Positions 1 to 5,618 of a DNA stretch of 5,630 bases are shown one piece after another. Under the pieces are notes generated by a model. That model was not told the origin of the DNA and made no database searches. It saw only the letters and a list, made by a program, of their open reading frames with translations. The stretch spans positions 1 to 5,630 of the forward strand of contig JAPLHL010000506.1 in NCBI GenBank assembly GCA_026389655.1, in the 5' to 3' direction. Source of the stretch: Chloroflexota bacterium. Its GTDB lineage: Bacteria > Chloroflexota > Dehalococcoidia > GIF9 > UBA5629. The first letter of the stretch is position 1. Each line of letters begins with the position of its first letter. Both the position numbers and the translations under genes were made by a program.

Positions 1-36
1 AAGGCGGGCACAAAGATAAAGGTCAGGCTGCTCTAA
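1..36 (+). CDS. C-terminal end of an upstream gene, possibly moeA (partial)
   Basis: Frame 1 is open from the window edge and ends at a TAA at 34-36, encoding KAGTKIKVRLL. A second frame (from base 3) also stays open here, so the choice rests on context. The alternating charged/hydrophobic tail after a Gly resembles the final beta strand of MoeA domain IV, where proteins often end in a pattern like G-x-x-V-x-V-x-L-L. A moeA gene directly before mobB would suit this cofactor operon, and the gap to mobB is only about 33 nt. Eleven residues cannot prove a family: that a gene ends here is moderately supported, and MoeA is inference. Confidence 0.45.
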   Translation, partial: KAGTKIKVRLL

Positions 37-69
37 AACATTGCGGGAACACCGTAAAAGTAAGTGACA

Positions 70-717
70 ATGATACCCGTAGTAGCGATCGTCGGAAAAT
101 CAGGGTCAGGTAAAACAGTGCTGATGGAGAAGCTTGTCGCAGAGTTCAAGTCGAGGGGATTTAAGGTGGCAGCCATAAAACACGCACACCAGATGGTGGA
201 CATGGATACAAACGGTAAAGACACCTGGCGTTTCTCCCGGGCCGGCAGCGACGCTACGGTAGTGGCATCGCCTTCACGTATTACCGTATTTAAAAATATC
301 AGCGGTGAACCCGGACTCGAGGAGGCGCTGAAGGCGCTGGGCCAGGGATATAATATCGTGCTGGCAGAGGGTTTCAAAAGCACTAAACTACCGAAGATAG
401 AGGTGCATAAAGGGAAAAACGCAGCCCCCGTGTTCAAGGAGTCCGAGCTGTATGCCATCGTCTCAGACGAGAAGCTTAAACTCAAAATACCGCAATTCAG
501 GCGTGACGATGCTGAAGGTATTGCCGATTTCATCGAAAAGGACATTATGGACAAGATGCCCCCGGACATGGAGATCACGGTCAACGGCAAACCCATTTTC
601 CTGAAGCCTTTCGTGAAAGATATTATAGCCAGCTCCATACTGGCAATGCTCAGTACCCTCAAAAAGGTTGGTATAATAAGGAACGCAGTCATTCTGATCA
701 GGAATAAAAATGTATAA
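70..717 (+). CDS. mobB: MobB, molybdopterin-guanine dinucleotide biosynthesis accessory GTPase
   Basis: MobB is a small cytoplasmic P-loop GTP-binding protein that assists MobA, which joins GMP to molybdopterin to form the guanine dinucleotide cofactor. From the ATG at 70 the protein has 215 residues. The Walker A motif GKSGSGKT lies at residues 9-16. It is followed by the family block KHAHQMVDMDTNGKDTWRFSRAGSDA (first half KHAHQMVDMDTNGKD), where the D-x-x-GKD-x-W-R-x-x-x-AG pattern is diagnostic, and then by LAEGFK in the middle of the chain. A GTG at 64 could add two residues; neither start has a strong ribosome binding site, and I chose the ATG because it places the first beta strand in the usual position. 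The last 45-50 residues form an extension beyond the P-loop domain (see findings). The 3' end overlaps mogA by 8 nt, which suggests coupled translation. Confidence 0.93.
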   Translation: MIPVVAIVGKSGSGKTVLMEKLVAEFKSRGFKVAAIKHAHQMVDMDTNGKDTWRFSRAGSDATVVASPSRITVFKNISGEPGLEEALKALGQGYNIVLAEGFKSTKLPKIEVHKGKNAAPVFKESELYAIVSDEKLKLKIPQFRRDDAEGIADFIEKDIMDKMPPDMEITVNGKPIFLKPFVKDIIASSILAMLSTLKKVGIIRNAVILIRNKNV

Positions 718-1195
718 GGCAGGCGTTCTTACTATAAGCGACAAGGGGTCGGCGGGTGAACGTGCCGATTCCAGCGGAGACTATATAGTCAAGGTGTTTG
801 ACGACAATGAAATCGAGGTAGCCAAGTATCTGATAGTCCCCGACGAGGCCAGGGCCATTGCCATGACATTATCGACGTGGGCGGACAGCGGCGAGATGGA
901 TTTCATCATCACAACGGGAGGCACCGGCATAAGCCCGAGAGACGTAACCCCCGAGGCAACGAAATCAGTGATAGAAAAGGAAGTCCCCGGCATAGTGGAG
1001 GCAATGAGGTCCGACGGCTATACCAAGACCCCCACCGCCATCCTGAGCAGGGCTGTAGCAGGCATCCGCGGGAAGTGCCTGATCGTTAACCTTCCCGGAA
1101 ACCCCAAAGCCGTGGAGGAGTATCTCGACGTGCTGCTGCCGATCATACCGCATGCCATAGAGACGCTGCACGGCAGGGTAGGGGACCACACCTAA
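710..1195 (+). CDS. mogA: MogA/MoaB-family molybdopterin adenylyltransferase
   Basis: The 161-residue protein belongs to the MogA/MoaB family, cytoplasmic trimers that adenylate molybdopterin with ATP so that MoeA can insert the metal. Visible hallmarks are an N-terminal VLTISDKGSAGER segment (residues 6-18), the pterin-binding TTGGTGISPRD motif (68-78) with an Asp just before it (D64), and LPGNPKAVEE (128-137). The length is normal for a stand-alone single-domain member. The start ATG lies inside the end of mobB, with AGGA at 700-703 six bases upstream as ribosome binding site. The ISDKGSAGER opening is more typical of MogA than of E. coli MoaB, which is thought inactive, so I prefer MogA; many annotations would call it MoaB. 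Together with moaA and moaC downstream it forms a cofactor operon. Confidence 0.92.
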   Translation: MYKAGVLTISDKGSAGERADSSGDYIVKVFDDNEIEVAKYLIVPDEARAIAMTLSTWADSGEMDFIITTGGTGISPRDVTPEATKSVIEKEVPGIVEAMRSDGYTKTPTAILSRAVAGIRGKCLIVNLPGNPKAVEEYLDVLLPIIPHAIETLHGRVGDHT

Positions 1196-1199
1196 GGAT
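1194..1199 (+). promoter_or_regulatory. Ribosome binding site of moaA
   Basis: AAGGAT overlaps the TAA stop codon of mogA and sits about 8 bases before the ATG at 1207. It supports that start and suggests that ribosomes ending on mogA re-initiate on moaA. Confidence 0.6.
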
Positions 1200-1206
1200 A
1201 AACACG

Positions 1207-2175
1207 ATGGCAGGTTTGTGCGATAGTTTCCAGAGGGGCATCAGCTATCTTAGGATCTCTGTGACAGACCGCTGCAACCTGCGGTGCGTTTACTGCATGC
1301 CTCCCGAAGGCATCCCCCTGGTGTCCCACGATGACATACTGAGCTTTGAAGAGATACTGCTGGTCGTGCGGGCTTCCGTCGAAATGGGAATCGACAAAAT
1401 CAGGATCACCGGCGGAGAACCGCTCGTAAGGACGGGAGTTGCCGACCTGATACACATGATCTCCTCAGTCAAAGGTGTTAAAGACATCTCCATGACGACC
1501 AACGGGACCATGCTGGCACGCTACGCCGAAGACCTGGTACATGCAGGCCTGCACCGCATCAATATCAGCCTTGACACTCTAAAGCACGACCGCTTCAAGC
1601 AGATCACGCGGACAGGTGAACTGTCCGACACACTGAAGGGGATCGAAGCGGCCAGGAAAGCGGGGCTGAACCCTGTGAAAATAAACATGGTGCCTATGCA
1701 GGGCATCAATGATGACGAGATCGTTGATTTTGCCCGCATGACGCTGGCGGCAGGGTGGCACGTGCGGTTCATAGAGCTGATGCCGCTTAACAGGACCGCC
1801 GAGTTCGTGCCTTCACAGGTCCTGCGTAAGAAAATCGAGGCGCTGGGTATGCTGGAACCGTTTCACGGGATAGCCGGCAACGGCGCAGCACGCTATTTCC
1901 GCCTGCCCGGCGCAACCGGTACCATCGGGTTTATCAGCCCTGTTTCAGAGCCGTTCTGCCAGGACTGCAACAGGCTGCGCCTTTCGGCGACAGGCATGCT
2001 GTTCCCATGCCTTTTTTCCGACAACGGGGTTGATATCAAAACACCCGTCCGCAATAATGCCGACCTGGAAGCAGTCAAACAACTGGTAACGGCCGCTATC
2101 GCAGCCAAGCCGCAAAACCACCGTTTTGTAGCCGGCGCCGCTGAGAAAACAAAAATGTCCAAGATCGGAGGGTAA
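1207..2175 (+). CDS. moaA: MoaA, GTP 3',8-cyclase (radical SAM)
   Basis: MoaA is a cytoplasmic radical SAM enzyme that converts GTP to 3',8-cyclo-7,8-dihydro-GTP, the first committed step of molybdenum/tungsten cofactor synthesis; MoaC then acts on the product. The 322-residue protein has the SAM-cluster motif CxxxCxxC at C23, C27 and C30, followed by the SAM-binding GGEPLVR (69-75), TTNG (97-100) and the NISLDTL strand (119-125). The C-terminal cluster that binds GTP is complete: C251-x2-C254-x13-C268. The chain ends in IGG, the conserved Gly-Gly tail that inserts into the active site and is needed for catalysis. Length is normal. An AAGGA ribosome binding site lies at the mogA stop codon. 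All recognised catalytic elements are intact, so the enzyme should be active. Confidence 0.97.
   Translation: MAGLCDSFQRGISYLRISVTDRCNLRCVYCMPPEGIPLVSHDDILSFEEILLVVRASVEMGIDKIRITGGEPLVRTGVADLIHMISSVKGVKDISMTTNGTMLARYAEDLVHAGLHRINISLDTLKHDRFKQITRTGELSDTLKGIEAARKAGLNPVKINMVPMQGINDDEIVDFARMTLAAGWHVRFIELMPLNRTAEFVPSQVLRKKIEALGMLEPFHGIAGNGAARYFRLPGATGTIGFISPVSEPFCQDCNRLRLSATGMLFPCLFSDNGVDIKTPVRNNADLEAVKQLVTAAIAAKPQNHRFVAGAAEKTKMSKIGG
2167..2172 (+). promoter_or_regulatory. Ribosome binding site of moaC, embedded in moaA
   Basis: GGAGGG is a near-consensus Shine-Dalgarno that also encodes the last two glycines of MoaA. It ends 6 bases before the moaC ATG at 2179 and fixes that start. The same bases serve the essential MoaA Gly-Gly tail and initiation of moaC. 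Confidence 0.8.
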
Positions 2176-2178
2176 AAC

Positions 2179-2640
2179 ATGAGCCCGCACGATATCCGCA
2201 TGATCGACGTGACCGGCAAGAAAGAGACCGCAAGGCTGGCCCTGGCCAAAGGGCGCATCAATATGAATAAAGATACACTCAGCCTTGTTAAAAACAATAA
2301 GATACCGAAAGGTGATGTGCTGGCGACAGCGCAAACAGCCGGGATAATGGCAGCCAAGAAGACTCCCGACCTGATACCCCTGTGCCACCCGCTTCTGCTA
2401 TCCAGCGTCATCATCGAATTCAATTTAGATTCTGAAGCCGGTGCAATCGAGATCACAGCCACGGTTAAAGGCGAGGGGAAGACGGGGTTCGAGATGGAAG
2501 CCTTAACTGCAGTGTCAATGGCCGCACTGACCATCTACGATATGTGCAAAATGTTCGACAAACGCATGACCATCACGGACATACACCTGGTGAAGAAGAC
2601 GGGCGGAAAAAGCGGCACCTACCTGGCAGAACGGCGTTAG
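2179..2640 (+). CDS. moaC: MoaC, cyclic pyranopterin monophosphate synthase
   Basis: MoaC rearranges 3',8-cyclo-7,8-dihydro-GTP into cyclic pyranopterin monophosphate in the cytoplasm, completing the step started by MoaA. The 153-residue protein is of normal length and carries the expected blocks: IDVTGKKETAR near the N-terminus (9-19), PKGDVLATAQTAGI with K44 (43-56), LIPLCHPL with H70 (65-72), TGFEMEALT with E105 and E107 (102-110), and YDMCK with D121 and K124 (120-124). By comparison with E. coli MoaC, K44, H70, E105, E107, D121 and K124 match the catalytic set. The gene starts 3 bases after the moaA stop, with a strong GGAGGG site. Its TAG stop overlaps the tupC stop on the other strand, so it is the last gene of the plus-strand block. 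Confidence 0.97.
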   Translation: MSPHDIRMIDVTGKKETARLALAKGRINMNKDTLSLVKNNKIPKGDVLATAQTAGIMAAKKTPDLIPLCHPLLLSSVIIEFNLDSEAGAIEITATVKGEGKTGFEMEALTAVSMAALTIYDMCKMFDKRMTITDIHLVKKTGGKSGTYLAERR

Positions 2641-3746
2641 GCCTTTTTCTTTGCGCCGGGAAGGACTTTTACGGCAGTGGCCTTAAAGGAAGCGACTACT
2701 TCTTTGCCTTCATCGAGCCCGAGTTCCTCGCCGGACAACCTCGTGACGACCGCCGCTAATGGGAACCCGCAGTCTATTGTCACCTTGACCTGATAGCCGA
2801 AAGGAAAAATCCTGGTTATCCTGCCGCGTAGCTGATTGCGGGCGCTGCTGCGGATTATCTCCGGCGAAGGCAGACTGATAGTGACATCTTCGTAGTTGAG
2901 GAAAACCGTGGCCTCGCTGCCGCAGGTGAGACCGGACATTGCCTGGATCTTCTGTCCTTTTATGTTGATAGAGACCATTCCATCAGTCTGGCAATCAACC
3001 ACCCCATGCAGGATGTTTCCCGCTTCCACGAAGCCGGCTACTTCCTCATCCACCGGGGCGCCGAATACCTCCTCCGGCGTGCCAAGCTGACTTATAGTTC
3101 CCTTCATCAACACCGCCACCCGGTCGGCGAGCACCAGGGCTTCATTGCGGTCGTGGGTCACCATGACCGTAGTGACCTTCGTCTCTCTCAATACACTCTC
3201 AAAATCCTCCAGCAGGCCCTGACGGGTGGGACTGTCCAGCGCACTGAAGGGTTCATCCAGGAAGAGGACTTCCGGCTCCAGTACAAAAGCACGAGCCAGG
3301 CTGACCCGCTTGGCCTCGCCTCCTGACAGCATTCGAGCCTGTCTTTTTGCCAGCGGTGCGACTCCAAACCGCTCGAGCCATTTCATCGCCCTGGCGTTGA
3401 CTTCACGGCCTTTCACCCCACGTAAGCGCAGCCCCAGGGTTACATTTTCCAGCACGGAACTGTTTAGCAGCAGGGATTCCTGGAAAGCTACCGCCAGCCT
3501 GCGCCTCAACTGCAGCATATCGGAATTCTGGACAGGAATACCTTTGTAAGACAACACTCCGGCTGACGGTTTCAACAGCAGGGCAAGGCTAAGCAGCAGG
3601 GTGGTTTTACCTGAGCCGTTCGGCCCGATCACAATCAGCGCCTCGTGCGGATAAACTTTGAGAGAGGGTATGTCAAGTACCTTCTGTCCGCCCAGGACCA
3701 CCTCCATCCCGCTTGCTTCTATAATCGGATTATGTTCACAGTTCAT
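2637..3746 (-). CDS. tupC: Tungstate/molybdate ABC transporter ATP-binding protein with TOBE-like tail
   Basis: This is the cytoplasmic ATPase that powers import through TupB. Its 369 residues start with a canonical ABC domain: Walker A GPNGSGKTT (41-49), Q-loop Q89, signature LSGGE (140-144), Walker B VLFLDEP (160-166), D-loop SALD (168-171) and switch His H198. After about residue 240 there are two beta-rich stretches, roughly 243-290 and 305-362, which look like paired OB/TOBE-type modules as in ModC and related importers. Such modules can bind the transported oxyanion and shut the transporter. The start codon overlaps the tupB stop as ATGA, with no clear ribosome binding site, so translation is probably coupled. 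tupB and tupA upstream favour tungstate over sulfate or iron; ModC- or WtpC-like naming is the main alternative. The TAA stop overlaps the moaC stop. Confidence 0.9.
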   Translation of the reverse strand: MNCEHNPIIEASGMEVVLGGQKVLDIPSLKVYPHEALIVIGPNGSGKTTLLLSLALLLKPSAGVLSYKGIPVQNSDMLQLRRRLAVAFQESLLLNSSVLENVTLGLRLRGVKGREVNARAMKWLERFGVAPLAKRQARMLSGGEAKRVSLARAFVLEPEVLFLDEPFSALDSPTRQGLLEDFESVLRETKVTTVMVTHDRNEALVLADRVAVLMKGTISQLGTPEEVFGAPVDEEVAGFVEAGNILHGVVDCQTDGMVSINIKGQKIQAMSGLTCGSEATVFLNYEDVTISLPSPEIIRSSARNQLRGRITRIFPFGYQVKVTIDCGFPLAAVVTRLSGEELGLDEGKEVVASFKATAVKVLPGAKKKA

Positions 3747-4441
3747 CTCGGCCTGCTCTGCTGTTGAACCCCTGTGAGCATGAGGTTCACAACGTAAACC
3801 AGGGCCATCAGAATGATCCCCAGGGCGATGGCCATGCCGAAATCGCCTTTGCTGTTCTCCATCACGATGGCCGTGGTGAGTACACGGGTCTGATCAGTTA
3901 TATTTCCGCCCACCATCATCGAGGCGCCTACCTCGGATATGATGGAGCCGAATCCGGCCATGACTGCCGCAAGCAGGGGCAGGCGGGTATCCTTGACCAG
4001 CAGCCACAACAACTGCCAGCGCGATGCTCCCAGGGCAAGTATCTGAAGCCGGAGCTTGGGATCAATATTCTGAATAGAAGCCAGGGTAAATCCCATGATT
4101 ATAGGAAGTGAGATAATGCACTGCGCAATTATCATGGCCCACGGGGTGTACATCAGGTGAAATAACCCAAGGGGACCGTTACGCCACAAGAAGACGCTGA
4201 CGATCAGGCCAACCACAACCGGAGGAGCACCCATTCCAGCATTTATCAGGCTGACCAGGAAACGGCGCCCCGTAAACTGGTTCAACGCAATGGCCACACC
4301 GAGGATAATTCCTACGAACAGGCTGATCGCAGTGGCGCATAAAGAGACCCCCAGCGACAGGAGCGCGATATTGATGACTTCCCGGTCACCCTGCAGAAGC
4401 AGTTGAAAGGCCTGAACAAACCCCTGAAAAATAAGGTCCAT
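3743..4441 (-). CDS. tupB: Tungstate ABC transporter permease
   Basis: TupB is the membrane channel of the importer, expected to work as a dimer. The 232-residue sequence shows about five hydrophobic spans, near residues 23-50, 62-86, 100-122, 155-178 and 203-224. Between the third and fourth lies the cytoplasmic coupling (EAA-type) segment, about 135-157, containing LALGASRWQLLW and followed by TRLPLLAAVMAGFG, where the permease docks onto the ATPase. SEVGASMMVGGNI (169-181) is typical of the TupB/WtpB/ModB group. The ATG at 4441 has GGGGA about 9 bases upstream, a modest ribosome binding site. The gene is separated from tupA by a 73-bp gap with a strong hairpin and overlaps tupC by 4 bases. 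The family is clear; tungstate rather than molybdate preference is inferred from the neighbouring TupA-type binding protein. Confidence 0.92.
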   Translation of the reverse strand: MDLIFQGFVQAFQLLLQGDREVINIALLSLGVSLCATAISLFVGIILGVAIALNQFTGRRFLVSLINAGMGAPPVVVGLIVSVFLWRNGPLGLFHLMYTPWAMIIAQCIISLPIIMGFTLASIQNIDPKLRLQILALGASRWQLLWLLVKDTRLPLLAAVMAGFGSIISEVGASMMVGGNITDQTRVLTTAIVMENSKGDFGMAIALGIILMALVYVVNLMLTGVQQQSRPR

Positions 4442-4463
4442 TGCAAAGATCCCCGGAACAAGA

Positions 4464-4501
4464 GGCTGACCCCGGCCTGCATCGACAAGCCGGGGTCAGC
4501 C
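4464..4501 (-). repeat. Perfect 13-bp inverted repeat in the tupA-tupB gap
   Basis: Arms 4464-4476 (GGCTGACCCCGGC on the plus strand) and 4489-4501 are perfectly complementary, with a 12-base loop. The hairpin begins 13 bases after the tupA stop and ends 22 bases before the tupB start. In the direction of transcription it is followed by CTCTTGTT rather than a real U-run, so it is not a textbook intrinsic terminator. A processing or stabilising hairpin, or a leaky terminator that lets tupA mRNA accumulate above tupB and tupC, fits the common excess of binding protein over permease. It could also be a copy of a dispersed palindromic element. Confidence 0.85.
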
Positions 4502-4514
4502 GTATAATCCTTTG

Positions 4515-5483
4515 CTAGTTGCTTCCCAGGTCGGCTTCCTTCTTGCCGGCATCCGGGAAGAAGAGCGCTTGACCATATTTGTCAATGCCGAACTTGCCAA
4601 TGACCCCCTGCGTGGAAGGATCGACCATAAATGCAACAAACGCTTTGGCTCCCACTGCATTGATCCTGGGAGATTTGGCCGAATTTACATCGATTACGTG
4701 ATAGATATTCAGGAGGACAGGATCACCCTGCACCAGTATGACCAGGCTCAGGTTCTTCTGAGTTGCCAGGAACGTGGCCCGGTCGGTTATTGTATAAGCG
4801 GCCTTCTCGGAAGCTATGCTCAGAGTAGCCCCCATGCCCTGGCCTGTTTCCTGGTACCAGGCCTGGCCCTTGGGCGTAATGCCGTCGGTCTTCCACAACT
4901 TTTTCTCCAGCTGATCAGTGCCGGAGTTGTCGCCACGGCTGATAAAAATGGTTGTCCCGGCAGCGATCTTTTTCAGCGCATCGAGGGCTGATGTCATCCC
5001 TTTTATACCGTCAGGATCAGCCGCTGGGCCAACGATAATAAAGTCATTGTGCATGACGAGCAGCCTGCTCACACCGTTACCGGCCTGCATAAACTTAACC
5101 TCTGAGTCCGGTGCGTGTACGAGAAGGACATCCGCCTCCCCCCTCTCCCCCAGGGTCATTGCGGCGCCGGAGCCTACAAATATCGGCTTAACTGAATAGC
5201 CTGTCTTTTGCTGAAAAATGGGTATCAACACATCCATCAGCCCGGAGTCCTGGGTGCTGGTAGTGCTGGCCATGATGATTTCAGGGTTAGCAGGTTTTGG
5301 CGGTGCGGTCACTGCCGCTGGAGCTGCTGCTGGAGCTTCCGCCGGAGCTGCCGCCGGAGCTGCCGCAGGCGGCGATTTAGCGGCAGGGGCGCAGCCTGCA
5401 ACGGCCACGGACAATACGAGGAGGATACAAATGACTGAGGCAAGGAAAACACGCTTAGCAGGATTACCACGACCTAAAGACAT
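4515..5483 (-). CDS. tupA: TupA, tungstate-binding lipoprotein of the ABC importer
   Basis: TupA captures the oxyanion outside the membrane and delivers it to TupB. From the ATG at 5483 the protein has 322 residues: basic N-region, hydrophobic stretch and a lipobox VAGC with the lipidated Cys at position 31. An Ala/Pro-rich linker (about 32-66) follows, containing four AAPA-type repeats. The binding domain shows TupA-family blocks: TTSTQDSGLMD (74-84), VGSGAAMTLGERGEADVLLVHAPDSE (begins at 103; the ADVLLVHAP part is diagnostic), HNDFIIVGP (145-153), ISRGDNSGTD (181-190, with the Arg thought to contact the anion) and ITDRATF (232-238). A GTG at 5531 would add 16 residues, but it lies in the structured leader without a ribosome binding site, while the ATG has AAAGGAG six bases upstream. 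The TTSTxDSG and SRGD blocks distinguish it from ModA. Confidence 0.93.
   Translation of the reverse strand: MSLGRGNPAKRVFLASVICILLVLSVAVAGCAPAAKSPPAAAPAAAPAEAPAAAPAAVTAPPKPANPEIIMASTTSTQDSGLMDVLIPIFQQKTGYSVKPIFVGSGAAMTLGERGEADVLLVHAPDSEVKFMQAGNGVSRLLVMHNDFIIVGPAADPDGIKGMTSALDALKKIAAGTTIFISRGDNSGTDQLEKKLWKTDGITPKGQAWYQETGQGMGATLSIASEKAAYTITDRATFLATQKNLSLVILVQGDPVLLNIYHVIDVNSAKSPRINAVGAKAFVAFMVDPSTQGVIGKFGIDKYGQALFFPDAGKKEADLGSN
5317..5364 (-). repeat. Four tandem 12-bp units encoding the TupA linker
   Basis: Four head-to-tail 12-bp units fill this stretch. The two at 5341-5352 and 5353-5364 are identical (GCCGGAGCTGCC on the plus strand), and those at 5317-5328 and 5329-5340 differ at two positions each. 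They encode AAPA, AAPA, EAPA, AAPA (residues 41-56), the flexible tether between the lipid anchor and the binding domain. Repeat number could change by slippage without breaking the frame. Confidence 0.85.
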
Positions 5484-5489
5484 CTCACT

Positions 5490-5496
5490 CTCCTTT
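5490..5496 (-). promoter_or_regulatory. Ribosome binding site of tupA
   Basis: Read on the minus strand this is AAAGGAG, six bases before the ATG at 5483. It decides the tupA start against the upstream GTG at 5531. CUCC segments just upstream (5506-5509 and 5512-5515) could pair with its GGAG. Confidence 0.8.
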
Positions 5497-5500
5497 CCTA

Positions 5501-5604
5501 GCTCGGGAGGCGGAGGCGTTTCCACCTTCACCCTTGAGGCTTCTCAGCCTGCCGGTTGGACCCCATGCCGGGGAGGTTTAGGGTTCCAACTCGAAGAGCA
5601 ACCG
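5501..5604 (-). promoter_or_regulatory. Structured leader RNA of tupA, candidate Moco/Tuco-type riboswitch
   Basis: Read on the minus strand, the leader can fold into several helices. A closing stem pairs GCUC (5599-5596) with GAGC (5504-5501), possibly continued by GAG with CUC. A long hairpin pairs 5590-5581 with 5564-5555 (nine pairs and one A-G mismatch); its large loop contains CCUCCCC. A hairpin at 5550-5537 has five pairs and a GAGA tetraloop. A hairpin at 5527-5514 has five pairs (one G-U) and a GAAA tetraloop. The Shine-Dalgarno follows immediately. Moco riboswitches precede cofactor and molybdate/tungstate transport genes and use a GNRA loop for a tertiary contact, so position and architecture fit. 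I cannot score it against the Rfam model, and parts of the closing stem are weak. A different regulatory RNA remains possible. Confidence 0.45.
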
Positions 5605-5618
5605 TGTTTATTTTGGAA

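Noticed and set aside
33..692. A 219-codon open frame on the minus strand opposite mobB
   Set aside because: It is antisense to a clear MobB with Walker A and family motifs, has a Ser-rich, shadow-like composition and no recognisable domain.
1893..2534. A 213-codon open frame on the minus strand across the moaA-moaC junction
   Set aside because: It runs opposite two fully motif-supported genes and shows no domain of its own; it is a reading-frame shadow.
2600..2655. Bidirectional terminator at the moaC-tupC junction, suggested by T-runs at 2644-2648 and A-runs at 2607-2611
   Set aside because: The possible stems next to these runs have only a few pairs with bulges, so a terminator is not supported by inspection.
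3296..3306. Second copy of the hairpin arm (GGCTGACCC) inside tupC
   Set aside because: Only nine bases match, there is no inverted partner nearby, and the bases encode part of the ABC domain; chance is sufficient.
4464..4501. Intrinsic terminator after tupA
   Set aside because: The hairpin is strong, but the following minus-strand bases CTCTTGTT are not a U-run and the operon clearly continues into tupB; it was kept as an inverted repeat only.
5484..5531. Upstream GTG start that would lengthen TupA by 16 residues
   Set aside because: It would put PPPP and acidic residues before the signal peptide, lacks a ribosome binding site and lies in the GAAA hairpin region; the ATG at 5483 has AAAGGAG at ideal spacing.
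5537..5564. TPP riboswitch suggested by GGCUGAGA-like bases in the tupA leader
   Set aside because: The rest of the TPP core, notably the conserved ACCTGATC-type box, is absent and the downstream genes are not thiamine-related; the CUGAGA here is just the GAGA loop of a small hairpin.
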